A stretch of 64,000 nt of DNA from Pseudomonas viridiflava (GTDB lineage Bacteria > Pseudomonadota > Gammaproteobacteria > Pseudomonadales > Pseudomonadaceae). Where the stretch lies: the NCBI RefSeq assembly GCF_900590755.1, contig NZ_UUOC01000001.1, positions 186,001 through 250,000 on the forward strand, read 5' to 3'. Both the position numbers and the translations under genes were made by a program. A model generated the notes under the pieces. That model was not told where the DNA came from. It saw only the letters and a list, made by a program, of their open reading frames with translations, and did no database searches. Below are positions 37,818 through 46,835 of this stretch, in pieces (positions within the stretch are counted from its first letter, which is position 1; the number at the start of each line of letters is the position of its first letter).

Positions 37818-38019
37818 TTTCATTCCTCTCGTTCACGGTGGTCATGTCACCACTGCGGGTGACTGCACTTGCAAAACTAATGAGCCGAGGATTGAGCGAA
37901 AAATTTCAGCCAGTTTTGATTGGGTTGACGAATGGTTTGCGTTGAAAAGTTCCGACTTTCTCTTCCGCTCTGGCTCGAAAGGAGGGCGCTGGCCGCAAAA
38001 ACGACTGCGCCCTGAAAAG

Positions 38020-38529
38020 TCACTTTTTAGCTTCAAGGTCAGGATTTTCTGACCGAATCATGAAGGCTTTCGTAATCTGAGGCAGGTGATCAAGAAGCCA
38101 TTTAGCCATTGCCTGTTCCTGCGGAAGAATCTTTTCGCAGGCTGCTTTGGTTTGGGCATCGCCAGCTGCTTCGGCCGCTGCGATGAGTACCGTGTACGTC
38201 GCGATTTCCACATTTTCGAAGACGTAGCCAGCCATCGCACCTTTGACGACTTCATCGCTCATCATCGAACCACCTATGGCTTGTCCAAATGCCATCAGCT
38301 TGCCGGTCATGTCCTTGATGGTCGAAGAGCTTCCGCCTAGCCGGGATAGACATTCATCGATCAGCTTCTGCTGATCGAGGGTCTCTTCAATGTGCTGGTC
38401 GATCCGCGCTTTCAGGTCGGGATAGTGCTCAAGGCGCTCGGACTGGGCTTTGAGCATCTTCTCCGCCTGTTGCTCCATTGCGTGAGCATCGCGCAGCCAA
38501 TCGAGCAGGTTTTTCTCTGGAGTAGCCAT
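38020..38529 (-). CDS. YciE/YciF ferritin-like protein (DUF892)
   Basis: 169 residues. All-helical DUF892 pattern: LLDWLRDAHAMEQQAEKML, the central EETLDQQKLIDECLSRLG, and ENVEIATYTVLIAAAEAAGD. E. coli YciF and YciE form dinuclear-metal four-helix bundles induced in stationary phase and stress. AGAGGA lies 7 bases before the ATG at 38529, which is preferred over the upstream start. Lies next to Mn-catalase, as in yciGFE-katN. Confidence 0.92.
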   Translation of the reverse strand: MATPEKNLLDWLRDAHAMEQQAEKMLKAQSERLEHYPDLKARIDQHIEETLDQQKLIDECLSRLGGSSSTIKDMTGKLMAFGQAIGGSMMSDEVVKGAMAGYVFENVEIATYTVLIAAAEAAGDAQTKAACEKILPQEQAMAKWLLDHLPQITKAFMIRSENPDLEAKK

Positions 38530-38937
38530 GTGAACATCCTCTTTGTGAAGGTACAAAGTGGATGTGAGGCTGCATCGAGAGTTCAGTCATCGTGATGATC
38601 GGCGGACTTACTTTTCAACGTTTGATTTGCCGCAATATTAGCGGCCAGATCTATCTTGCTCCGTATGGAGCTGAGGGCTACGGGTGAAGATCGCATTGGA
38701 GTCGCTCGTCTGGAGCGTTTATTAATCTGGAAGCCAGGCTGGCCACCGCCAGCCTCGGAACGGTTCAAGGAGGGCTATGCTTCCTACAGAATTTTCACTC
38801 AGGGAGTGACAGTGGAGAGCAAGCCACCGCAATCTGTCTTAACGCCAGGCCATCTCCCTGTTTTATGGGGGTTGCTTTCCTGCGCAGGTCGACGCGCCAC
38901 GCCGTCGAGAGCTAAAAAACCAGGGTGGAACTGATTG
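38530..38937. other. Intergenic, no gene supported
   Basis: About 400 bases. A plus-strand frame (38656-38934) ends 3 bases before the next gene, and a minus-strand frame (38583-38768) starts with TTG. Neither has a convincing ribosome binding site or recognisable domain. Confidence 0.35.
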
Positions 38938-39177
38938 ATGGCACCGACCAGTAAAATTCGCATTGCGGCAATTTTCGCCCAGCTTCGCGTCCTCCGAGAG
39001 TCAGTGACGGATCTGGAGACGGTTGAGTCCGAGGTAGCGTCGCTTCGTGGCTCGCAGACTATGGACGTAAAAGGCGCTGTCCAGCTGTCATTCACGAAGC
39101 TTCAAGGCCAGATAGCTGCGATGGAGGAAACTCTAGCTTCGATTGCAGAGGCTACGGGAGAGATTCCTAAACTGTGA
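38938..39177 (+). CDS. Hypothetical protein, 79 residues
   Basis: GGTGGA lies 9 bases before ATG 38938. The protein is predicted helical with regular heptad-like leucines (IFAQLRVLRESVTDLETVES, then LQGQIAAMEETLASIAEATG), so probably a small coiled coil. No family recognised. Confidence 0.5.
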   Translation: MAPTSKIRIAAIFAQLRVLRESVTDLETVESEVASLRGSQTMDVKGAVQLSFTKLQGQIAAMEETLASIAEATGEIPKL

Positions 39178-39304
39178 GTGAATGGTGCGGAAGGGAAGGT
39201 CGCCACATTCATTCGATTCCAATGGCCTTAATCTGTAAAACTTTTGATGAGTAACCTCGGTCAAGAAGAATAAGGGAATGTTCCAAATTTTTTCGGAGCT
39301 TACG

Positions 39305-39802
39305 ATGAATCCTGCCGACATCGTGACTTACTTGAAGTGTCATTCGCTATATCTGACGACAGCCGAGTCTTGTACGGCTGGACGAATTATCTCTCTACTG
39401 GCCGAAGTCCCTCATTGTGGCGACGTCGTCGAAAGCGGCTACGTGGTGTACTCCCCCGAGGCGAAACATCGCTTGCTTGGAGTCAGTTTCAAGACGATAG
39501 AAAACCTCAACCTGACGAGTAATGAGGTCGCTCAGGAAATGGCCCTGGGGGCATTGCGTGATAGTCCGGCGAATGTGGTCGTCGCGACGACGGGCCTTTG
39601 CGGAACAGAGGACGTGGATGGGATTCCTGCTGGTACAGTCTGCTTTGCCTGGGGCTTTTTGAGTGAGGGCCGGACAGCGGTATTCACTCGGCGCCATCGT
39701 TTCTTCGGCGACCGGCATGAAATGCAGAGGGAGGCTGCGAGGTATGCTCTGCATCATCTGCCGCATTTCCATCGAAGGATGCTTGCAGGAGATTCTTGTT
39801 GA
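39305..39802 (+). CDS. CinA-family nicotinamide-nucleotide amidase (PncC-like)
   Basis: 165 residues. The CinA C-terminal domain pattern is clear: LTTAESCTAGRIISLLAEVP, VVESGYVVYSPEAKHRLLGV, EMALGALRDSPANVVVATTGLCGTE (in parts), IPAGTVCFAWG. PncC deamidates NMN to nicotinate mononucleotide in the pyridine nucleotide cycle. Only the amidase domain is present. Start chosen at ATG 39305 with CGGAG 8 bases upstream. Probably a second, island-borne copy of a housekeeping function (inference). Confidence 0.85.
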   Translation: MNPADIVTYLKCHSLYLTTAESCTAGRIISLLAEVPHCGDVVESGYVVYSPEAKHRLLGVSFKTIENLNLTSNEVAQEMALGALRDSPANVVVATTGLCGTEDVDGIPAGTVCFAWGFLSEGRTAVFTRRHRFFGDRHEMQREAARYALHHLPHFHRRMLAGDSC

Positions 39803-39906
39803 GTTGTAGTGAAGCGCACGGCACGCTTGGTGCTCAGGCATCTCAAACTTGTTGCCGGCAGCCTGCGTAGGTAACCTGCTGTTGGATCACCCCACGCGAG
39901 CGAGCG

Positions 39907-41121
39907 CTATCGCCATTTCGGCAAATGATGCCATCGCCTGGTGCTTCTTCTTCGAGCAATACCTCCGCGCCAGGTTTGCACACGACAAGAAGCTGAAGTG
40001 GCTTGCGTCGCTGATTTCGACGTAACGGCTTGACGCCGCAGGCACGCGTTTGGCCAGGTTGGCAGACTCCAACTCGGCGGGAAGATCGTGCGACGGTACG
40101 CCGGCAGCGGAGACAGGCCTTGATGTATGCGCCAACGTTTTAAGTAATTCTCCACATAATCATCCCGCACGCTGATCTTTCCGGATTTGTTACCTTTACC
40201 GACCACGTGGTACCACCAGTTACCGGAACCGTCCTTGCGTATATCCCCAATGCTTGGCGTCCAGTTTTCCCTACCCACCAAGTCGGAAACACGCAGGTAC
40301 ATAGCGAAAATCGTCGCCACAATGAACAGGGTTCTCTCGTACTTAGGGTCCTGCGTTGCCTGCTCAGCTGTCTCCAGGACAAAGTCCCACTGCAATGAGG
40401 TCAGAATACGGCTCTCATGCTCGCCCGTCGTTCGCTGCTTGTACTTACTTTTCTGTTTCACCGCTCTGAAAGGGTTGTGCTCGCAGAAGCCCTCATCAAT
40501 GGCGTGTTGAAAAAAGCTGCCGCAGACGGCGAATATTTGCGCGATTGAGCCTTGCGCCGGTTTGTAGTGTTCCTGAAGGAGAGGGCGGTTCTCTTATTTG
40601 GCGCGCTTGCGGTCCTCCTTGGAAACAGACTGACTGAACGGACTCCAGTCTGGGTTGAGGCTATAGGTATCAGAAGCTAGTTTTTTGCGGCTGCCCACTC
40701 GAACGAATCTAGATTTGACTACCGGCTTTACCCACCCGGGATCAGGGGCCAAGCAGAACTCCAGAAATTCTTCCGCATGGGTACGGCGCATCTCCAGTAG
40801 TGGAGCCCTCGATTTAATGAGTGCCCACAGGAGTAATCGCTCAACATGAGTCCGGTAGGAATTGAAGGTGGACTCATTTCCCGCGCAGGATTTCAAAAAG
40901 CTGCGGACAGCCCGATAGCCCTCGACAGCTTGTAGCTCTACGGGGAACGCTATTAGGTAATGGGCGACACACGGTAGCTCTGCTTTGAGCGAGCTAACGT
41001 TCAGTTCTCCGAAGCGCGCATAGGTCTCAAAAAGGGGATGCGGTATCGTCGGAACGGACATAGGTTGACTTTGCAGATTTAAAAGAGCGCCATGCCCGTT
41101 ATTCAACGGAACTCTCCTCAA
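39907..41121 (-). pseudogene. Tyrosine site-specific integrase, broken
   Basis: The N-terminal SAM-like part (41121-40594: EGYRAVRSFLKSCAGNESTF, YRTHVERLLLWALIKSRAPL) ends at an in-frame TAA (40594-40596). The same frame continues directly after it (ENRPLLQEHYKPAQG, VCGSFFQHAIDEGFCEHNP) into the catalytic part with the first catalytic Arg in MYLRVSDLVG. Homology ends after GLSPLP near 40095; the rest to 39907 is unrelated low-quality sequence, and the HxLRH and Tyr motifs are missing. It is therefore inactive by both a nonsense codon and 3' truncation. It likely marks the edge of a former mobile island. Confidence 0.8.
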
Positions 41122-41378
41122 ACAAGATGCTTAACCATCCGGCCGTTCTACTCGGATACAGAAGACAAACTCAGAAATGAAGAACAGCCCTGGATTTGGA
41201 TCTTTACTGACCTGAAATTTATAAGATTACTTCCGGGTACTCTAGAGTTGGACAGGTCTCGTCTCAAGCCTAGAATACGTCATTTAACATAATATACATT
41301 ATGCGTACCTATATATCCTGAGATGAGAGTCAGTGCCGGCCACATTCTGCTCACAACACCCTCATCCCAGCGCCTCCA
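41122..41378. other. Intergenic AT-rich stretch
   Basis: Between the integrase remnant and the SDR gene. The part near 41280-41320 is AT-rich (ATAATATACATTATG). No gene or obvious attachment repeat was found. Confidence 0.35.
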
Positions 41379-42128
41379 TCAAACCTGGGCAAAACCGCCA
41401 TCGACAAACATCTCACTGCCGGTCATGAAGCTGCTTTCATCCGACGCCAGAAACAGCGCGGCGGCTGCAACGTCTTCCGGTTGACCGATGCGTCCCACTG
41501 GCACTTGTTGAACCATGCCGTCGATGAACGCATCTTTCTGACCCGTGCTCGTCAATGCCAGGTCCAGCCCAGGCGTTGCTATCGGTCCTGGTGAAATGAC
41601 GTTGATGCGAATTCCGGTGCCTTTGAGGTCCAGTGCCCAGCTTCTTGCGAAGTTTCGCAGTGCGGCCTTCGTGGCGCTGTAGACGCTGAACGCTGGTGTG
41701 CCCATGGTCCCTGTCGTTGACCCGGTCAGAATCACTGAGCCGCCTGTGTGCATCAGTGGCAATGCTTTTTGTACGGTGAACAATGTGCCTTTCACGTTAA
41801 TGCCAAAGGTACGATCAAAGGACTCCTCGGTGATCGACCCAAGCGGCTCGAAATCTCCCAGCCCTGCGTTGGCAAACAGGATGTCGATTCGGCCTTTGTC
41901 AGCTTTGATCTGTGCGTAGATGCGGTCCAGATCAGCCAGATTCGAGATGTCCCCCTGGATGGCAATCGCATCCGGACCGATCAGATCAACTGCCTTGTCC
42001 AATTCCTCCTGCCGACGCCCGATGATAACCACCTGCGCGCCCTCAGCCGCGAAGCGTATGGCGCTTGCCAGGCCGATCCCACTGTTGCCGCCGGTAACCA
42101 CTGCAATTTTGCCGTTGAGCCTGCTCAT
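41379..42128 (-). CDS. SDR-family oxidoreductase
   Basis: 249 residues. Classical short-chain dehydrogenase: [10 protein letters not shown] for the cofactor, NAG in [12 protein letters not shown], catalytic Ser in [10 protein letters not shown], YxxxK in [14 protein letters not shown], and the C-terminal [21 protein letters not shown] lies 5 bases before ATG 42128. NADP/NAD-dependent; substrate unknown. Divergent from the HxlR regulator. Confidence 0.9.
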   Translation of the reverse strand: MSRLNGKIAVVTGGNSGIGLASAIRFAAEGAQVVIIGRRQEELDKAVDLIGPDAIAIQGDISNLADLDRIYAQIKADKGRIDILFANAGLGDFEPLGSITEESFDRTFGINVKGTLFTVQKALPLMHTGGSVILTGSTTGTMGTPAFSVYSATKAALRNFARSWALDLKGTGIRINVISPGPIATPGLDLALTSTGQKDAFIDGMVQQVPVGRIGQPEDVAAAALFLASDESSFMTGSEMFVDGGFAQV

Positions 42129-42170
42129 GTTGACCTCCTGAAGAAAGTTGAGGCTCAACTGTAGAACTGC

Positions 42171-42192
42171 GCATTCTATTTGAATAGTATGC
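42171..42192. promoter_or_regulatory. Palindromic operator between SDR and HxlR genes
   Basis: GCATTCTATT-TG-AATAGTATGC, a 10-bp-arm palindrome with one mismatch per arm, centred 43 bases before the SDR start. It lies in the promoter region of both divergent genes and is a likely HxlR site. It includes the alternative ATG 42189, which argues for the HxlR start at 42228. Confidence 0.6.
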
Positions 42193-42227
42193 ACCTTCAG
42201 GTAAGTACCCCATCAACGAGCGCAGTC

Positions 42228-42602
42228 ATGTCCAATAACCCCTTTAATTGCGGACTTGATGCCGCACTGGCAGTGATCGGCGGGAAATGGAAGCCGTTGA
42301 TTCTTTATCATCTTTCCCGGGACGTGCATCGCTATGGTGAGCTCCGGCGGGCGATTGGCGGCGTGACCGATAAAGTGTTGATCCAGCAGCTCAAAGAGCT
42401 GGAAAGAGATGAGATTGTGTTGAGAGTCGATTTCCAGGAAATACCGCCTAAGGTCGAATATTCTCTGAGCCCTTTCGGCCAGTCTCTGGCCACCGCGCTG
42501 GGAGCGCTTTGTGCGTGGGGCACAGAGCATATGCGAACGGTTGAACGTATCAGTGAGCGTCGTGCAACCGCCCTCGCCCATCCTCAAACCCTGGCGCCGT
42601 AA
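42228..42602 (+). CDS. HxlR-family transcriptional regulator
   Basis: 124 residues. The HxlR winged helix is complete: FNCGLDAALAVIGGKWKPLI, LSRDVHRYGELRRAIGGVTD, VLIQQLKELERDEIVLRVDF, VEYSLSPFGQSL. The conserved N-terminal Cys is a possible redox or aldehyde sensor. The start at 42228 is supported by domain position and the operator overlap; ribosome binding is weak. It probably represses the divergent SDR gene. Confidence 0.88.
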   Translation: MSNNPFNCGLDAALAVIGGKWKPLILYHLSRDVHRYGELRRAIGGVTDKVLIQQLKELERDEIVLRVDFQEIPPKVEYSLSPFGQSLATALGALCAWGTEHMRTVERISERRATALAHPQTLAP

Positions 42603-42624
42603 CGCCTGGCTGCGTCCATAAAAT

Positions 42625-43017
42625 TCAGCGCTTATTCGGCGAATGGCTCAGGGCCTTGCTCCAGCTTTGATCCTTACTATGCTGCCAGTCCCGGTCGGCC
42701 TGGTTGTTCACATTTAACGGGTGGTCAAAATTACTGCCAGTGCTGGCCTGGCATTGGCGGAATCCGTCATCCCAGCCCGTGGCGTACTGCCGATCCTGCA
42801 AATACACCGGGACATTTTTACGGAACTCGCCAACAGCTCCAGCTGCTTGTCGACCGCTGACGCAGCCATCATCAAAGCCGTTGGCGAATGCGGGTGGGTA
42901 ACCCTGCGCAAGCAATTGATCCTTGGTGCTCTGGCAACCAGCGAGCAACGCGATGGGCAACAACAACGCGACAACCATCCGTGCTCTAAGGCCTGTAATG
43001 CTTATCCGAGTATTCAT
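42625..43017 (-). CDS. Lipoprotein, 130 residues
   Basis: Lipobox LLAGC (Cys28) after a basic-hydrophobic signal. The mature part has AFANGFDDGCVSGRQAAG and ATGWDDGFRQCQ, two similar GFDDGC/GWDDGF elements, suggesting an internal repeat. No family known to me. In the same direction as the phosphatase gene to its right. Confidence 0.7.
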   Translation of the reverse strand: MNTRISITGLRARMVVALLLPIALLAGCQSTKDQLLAQGYPPAFANGFDDGCVSGRQAAGAVGEFRKNVPVYLQDRQYATGWDDGFRQCQASTGSNFDHPLNVNNQADRDWQHSKDQSWSKALSHSPNKR

Positions 43018-43091
43018 GTGCGCTGCTCTTGATGGAGTGCTCTATGGGTTGCGCTTGACTGTGGAGCCCGACCGCGCTCCAGGTTTCTGAC

Positions 43092-43787
43092 TTAATTTGA
43101 TTGCGGACCGGGCAGTTTTCCCCAGTCCATCGCTTCCAGCGAACCGATAATTTTCGGCGTCTGCTTGCCATCGACCTTGACGAAAAAAGCCTGGGTGTAA
43201 GCACTGTCACGTTGCCCGGCGGGCACACCCATTTTGCGTTCGAAATGATCGATACAGCCGCTATGGGTAATCAGGACCAGATTTTCCTGGGCTTTCTTGT
43301 GGGCCAAAACGGCATCCTTGAAACCGCTGTCGCAGTCCTCGATCCAGTTTTGCGTCGGCACTATCCGCCCCGAGATGAAATATGCGGTCTGCTGTGTGCG
43401 GGTCAAAGGGCTGGCGACTATACGAGCGTTATCCAGCCCCAGGCGCTTCAAACCTGAACCGACGGCTGCAGCCGTTTGACTGCCATTGAGGGTGATGCCA
43501 TCGGGGCTGCCCAGGCATGGGTTGGTAGAACGATCACAGCGCTCGCCGTGCCGGATCATCAGCACCACGTTGCCGCGTGCCCATTCGGTATAAAGTTTTG
43601 ACTGGGTGGCATTGTCAGCGACGGCCAGATCAATCACCCGAGTGGCGGTCAATAGCCAGGCAAGGGCTGTTAACAAGGCCAGCAGCACAACAGAGAACAT
43701 CAACCTTTTTAGGAGAGTCCTATCCAAACCCAGCTGGCGTGGGGCCTTTGTTGTTAAAACCGACACAGGATATCGTGCGTGAGCCAC
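43092..43787 (-). CDS. Membrane-anchored histidine phosphatase (Ais/PmrG-like)
   Basis: 231 residues. One N-terminal membrane helix (about 27-49) is followed by a histidine-phosphatase domain with MIRHGERCDRS, NARIVASPLTRTQQTA and VLITHSGCIDH. Family members near lipid A genes (Ais/PmrG) remove phosphate from LPS heptose. It is divergent from eptA with 310 bases between, so it is probably part of an envelope modification locus (inference). Confidence 0.8.
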   Translation of the reverse strand: MAHARYPVSVLTTKAPRQLGLDRTLLKRLMFSVVLLALLTALAWLLTATRVIDLAVADNATQSKLYTEWARGNVVLMIRHGERCDRSTNPCLGSPDGITLNGSQTAAAVGSGLKRLGLDNARIVASPLTRTQQTAYFISGRIVPTQNWIEDCDSGFKDAVLAHKKAQENLVLITHSGCIDHFERKMGVPAGQRDSAYTQAFFVKVDGKQTPKIIGSLEAMDWGKLPGPQSN

Positions 43788-44097
43788 ACTTCTGCTCCCT
43801 GATTCAAATGGTGTTTCTAAGTGTTTGCGAGGGCATCAGCGCCCTGTGATACAACAATAGAAGGAGCGCTGTGGTTAGTTGGTGAATGAAATGTCAAAAA
43901 ATAGTTGAGAGCATCGCCCTTCTATTTCCCCTTCCCGGCAAGCTAAAACGTTGAGTCCGCCGTCTCGTGGAATGGACCTTTTCTTGGCATACCTTTCACA
44001 AAAAATTGAGCATTGCGTACCTAGAGTTCGCTTTATCGCAGACGCCGGACTGGCTCTGCAGTGCGACTGTAGCTCAACTCAGGGAAAGTGAACTTTT
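43788..44097. promoter_or_regulatory. Divergent promoter region of histidine phosphatase and eptA
   Basis: 310 bases with TTTCACAAAAAATTGAG near 44004 and GGGAAAGTG just before eptA. A PmrA- or ColR-type box would be expected here but I could not identify one reliably. Confidence 0.4.
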
Positions 44098-45747
44098 ATG
44101 TTTAGAATAAAGGCCGTTCGGGCGGAACTTGTAACCGTGATCGCCAGCGCCTTCTTGTTGTTCGGGTTTAACTCGGTCTTGTGGCAACACGTGTTTACAA
44201 TTATCGACAGCAATGAGTCGAGCTTGCTGCTGCTCGCCGCGTTCGGCATCATGGTATTCAGCCTGTTCAATATAATTCTCAGCCTGCTGGCGTTTAAGAG
44301 CCTGTTTAAACCTGTGCTCATCACATTGTTCATGATCAGTGCCGGGGTGGCTTACTTCATGAACCGTTACGGCGTGTTAATTGATACTGGCATGCTGCGT
44401 AACTTTGCCGAAACCAACGCAACCGAAGTGTTGGACTTGCTATCTGCCAAGTTGTTTTTCTACCTCTTGCTGCTGGGTGTTCTGCCCTCGGTACTGCTGT
44501 GGAGAACGCCCATTCACTACCGGCGCTGGCATCGGGAGTTGATCAGCAAAGCCCTGGTCTGCGTCGGCGGTGGCCTGGTCATCGGCGGCGTCGCACTCTT
44601 CAACTATCAGGGCTTGTCGTCGCTGTTGCGCAACCACCATGAACTGCGGCTGATGGTGGTGCCCAGTAACTACATAGGTGCGTCCTTCAGTTACCTGCGC
44701 GAGCAGTTCGTTACGGCACAGAAACCCTTCAAGAAGATCGGTGAAGACGCGGTACTGAGCAGCCAGTGGACCCAACGCACCCGCAAGTCCCTCACGGTCC
44801 TGGTGGTGGGAGAAAGCGCCCGGGCCGAGAACTTCGGCATTTTGGGCTACAACCGCAATACCACGCCGCAGTTGCAGAAAGAGCAAGGCCTCATTGCCTT
44901 TACCGATGTTCACTCATGCGGCACTGAAACGGCCGTCTCGGTCCCTTGCATGTTCTCCAATATGGGCCGCAAGGATTACAACGCCTCCACCGCGAAAACC
45001 CAGGAAGGCCTGCTCGACATCCTCAAGCGTGCAGGCCTGGAGGTTGTCTGGCGAGACAACCAGTCAGGATGCAAAGGCACCTGTGATCGGGTCACGCTGA
45101 ACGACGTCAGTAACTCGATCGACGCTGAACTGTGTGCCAATAATGAATGCCGGGATGAAATCCTGCTCAAGGGCCTGCAAAACTTTATCGACCACCTGGA
45201 CAAAGATACCGTGCTGGTACTTCACCAGATGGGCAGTCATGGCCCGGAATACTTCAAACGTTATCCAAAAGCGTTTGAAAGGTTCACGCCGGTCTGCGAG
45301 AGCAACGCACTTGATAATTGCAGTAAGGAAAGCATTGTCAATGGCTATGACAACACCCTGCTTTATACCGATCATGTCGTGGCCAGCCTGATCGATATAT
45401 TGCGAAGCAATCAGGAAAAAGTCGATACCGCCATGATCTATCTGTCCGACCATGGTGAGTCATTGGGCGAATACAATCTGTTTCTGCACGGCACACCTTA
45501 CATGCTCGCCCCTGATCAGCAGAAACATGTTCCTATGTTGGCCTGGTTTTCCGACAGTTATAAAAAAGCCTTCAGTCTGAGTACCGACTGCCTGGGTAAA
45601 AGCGCCAATAATCCTTTGAGCCAGGACAACCTGTTTCATTCGATACTGGGTCTGCTCCAGGTGAACACGCTGGTGTACGAGCCGGCGCTGGATATGTTCG
45701 CAGGGTGCAGGACCACACCGGATAACACCCTGCTGTCTGAAAAGTGA
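44098..45747 (+). CDS. eptA: Phosphoethanolamine-lipid A transferase
   Basis: 549 residues. Five N-terminal membrane helices (to about 180) precede a periplasmic alkaline-phosphatase fold. Zinc and catalytic motifs: VLVVGESARAENFG, HSCGTETAVSVPCMFSN with the phosphate-accepting threonine, HQMGSHGPEYF and YLSDHGESLGEY. Six or more cysteines in the soluble part (SGCKGTC, LCANNEC, VCESN, NC) fit the disulfides of EptA/MCR enzymes. It adds phosphoethanolamine to lipid A and so lowers polymyxin binding. Followed by a terminator, then the PAP2 gene. Confidence 0.93.
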   Translation: MFRIKAVRAELVTVIASAFLLFGFNSVLWQHVFTIIDSNESSLLLLAAFGIMVFSLFNIILSLLAFKSLFKPVLITLFMISAGVAYFMNRYGVLIDTGMLRNFAETNATEVLDLLSAKLFFYLLLLGVLPSVLLWRTPIHYRRWHRELISKALVCVGGGLVIGGVALFNYQGLSSLLRNHHELRLMVVPSNYIGASFSYLREQFVTAQKPFKKIGEDAVLSSQWTQRTRKSLTVLVVGESARAENFGILGYNRNTTPQLQKEQGLIAFTDVHSCGTETAVSVPCMFSNMGRKDYNASTAKTQEGLLDILKRAGLEVVWRDNQSGCKGTCDRVTLNDVSNSIDAELCANNECRDEILLKGLQNFIDHLDKDTVLVLHQMGSHGPEYFKRYPKAFERFTPVCESNALDNCSKESIVNGYDNTLLYTDHVVASLIDILRSNQEKVDTAMIYLSDHGESLGEYNLFLHGTPYMLAPDQQKHVPMLAWFSDSYKKAFSLSTDCLGKSANNPLSQDNLFHSILGLLQVNTLVYEPALDMFAGCRTTPDNTLLSEK

Positions 45748-45822
45748 TTTGGCGCAATTGCATCAAAAGGCTTTTACACCGATTTCACGTCAAATTGAAC
45801 TTTGCTCCGGTAACTTCACCCT

Positions 45823-45848
45823 CGCGGCCACCCTGGCCGCGTTTTTTT
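45823..45848 (+). terminator. Strong terminator between eptA and the PAP2 gene
   Basis: Perfect 8-bp stem CGCGGCCA/TGGCCGCG with a 3-base loop and seven T. It lies 26 bases before the PAP2 start, so the following genes depend on read-through or on their own promoter. Confidence 0.85.
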
Positions 45849-45874
45849 GGCGATGACTGTTGGGGACGTGCCGA

Positions 45875-46705
45875 GTGGAATCGGGAAAAACGAGATTTTT
45901 TGCCTGGAACCTGGGGTTGCCGCTGGCGATCGGTCTGGCGATTTTTATGATTTTTGATCTCACCTCGCTGGACGAAGCGATCAGCAACTGGCTGTACTAC
46001 CCCGAAGGAGCCTTCCCCTTTGGCCATGATCGTTTCTTTGAAAACCTCACCCACCGCTGGCCGCGTATCATTCCGAACTGGACGGGTGAGGCCGCGCTGA
46101 TCGGCTCTGTTCTTTCGTTCGTCTGGCCATTGCTCAAGCCTGATCGCCATGGCGGGTTGCTACGCAGGCTGGAAACATGGCAGATCGCGCCTGTCCTGCG
46201 TTTCACTGCTCGGCACCGTCGGGACTTTCTGTTCGTCGTCATCGCGTTTGCGATCACCACCGCAGTCATCCACTTCTTCAAGAGCCATACCAGCATCTAC
46301 TGCCCCGTGGAAACCACGCTGTACGGCGGCATCCAGGAAAAGAAGGAATGGTTCGAGAACTTCAATCTGTTCCATGAAGCGGGGGCTGGGCGCTGCTGGC
46401 CCGGTGGGCATGCCTCCGGGGGTTTCACCATGCTTGCCCTGTACTTCGTAGCCCGCCGACATCACTGGCGTTACGCCAACGCGACACTGTATGCAGCGCT
46501 GGTACTGGGCGCGATCTACGGCACCACGCGGATTTTTCAGGGCTGGCACTTCATGTCGCATACGTTCTGGGCGGGTGTGATTGTCTGGATCAGCACGCTG
46601 CTGACGGCGCTGGCCTTTTACGGTTGGCAGCAATTGGCGCAACCTGCACGGAAGAAAAAACCGCAGGGCGCGCCAGTCAGCGACAGCGCAGCACAGAGCG
46701 TTTAG
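45875..46705 (+). CDS. PAP2-family phosphatase (lipid A 1-phosphatase/LpxT-like)
   Basis: 276 residues, six membrane helices. The three PAP2 motifs are present in variant form: KSHTSIYCPV, CWPGGHASGG and TRIFQGWHFMSHTFW. The start is read as GTG 45875 with GGGGA about 9 bases upstream. Members next to eptA act on lipid A or undecaprenyl phosphate in the periplasm. The start is downstream of a strong terminator. Confidence 0.85.
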   Translation: MESGKTRFFAWNLGLPLAIGLAIFMIFDLTSLDEAISNWLYYPEGAFPFGHDRFFENLTHRWPRIIPNWTGEAALIGSVLSFVWPLLKPDRHGGLLRRLETWQIAPVLRFTARHRRDFLFVVIAFAITTAVIHFFKSHTSIYCPVETTLYGGIQEKKEWFENFNLFHEAGAGRCWPGGHASGGFTMLALYFVARRHHWRYANATLYAALVLGAIYGTTRIFQGWHFMSHTFWAGVIVWISTLLTALAFYGWQQLAQPARKKKPQGAPVSDSAAQSV

Positions 46706-46835
46706 TCTTCGTATCCAGATGCGCTCATAAAAAGCGATGACATGAGGGATTGGCGTTGTATGCCGCCCCTCAGTCGTCCTTGAGTCCCTACGCTACCTGT
46801 TACCGGTTTCACGCTATAAGAAAAAGGATCACGCA

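Noticed and set aside
38656..38934. Plus-strand frame ending just before the gene at 38938
   Set aside because: No ribosome binding site and unusual composition (PGWPPPASE); a coupled upstream gene is conceivable but not supported.
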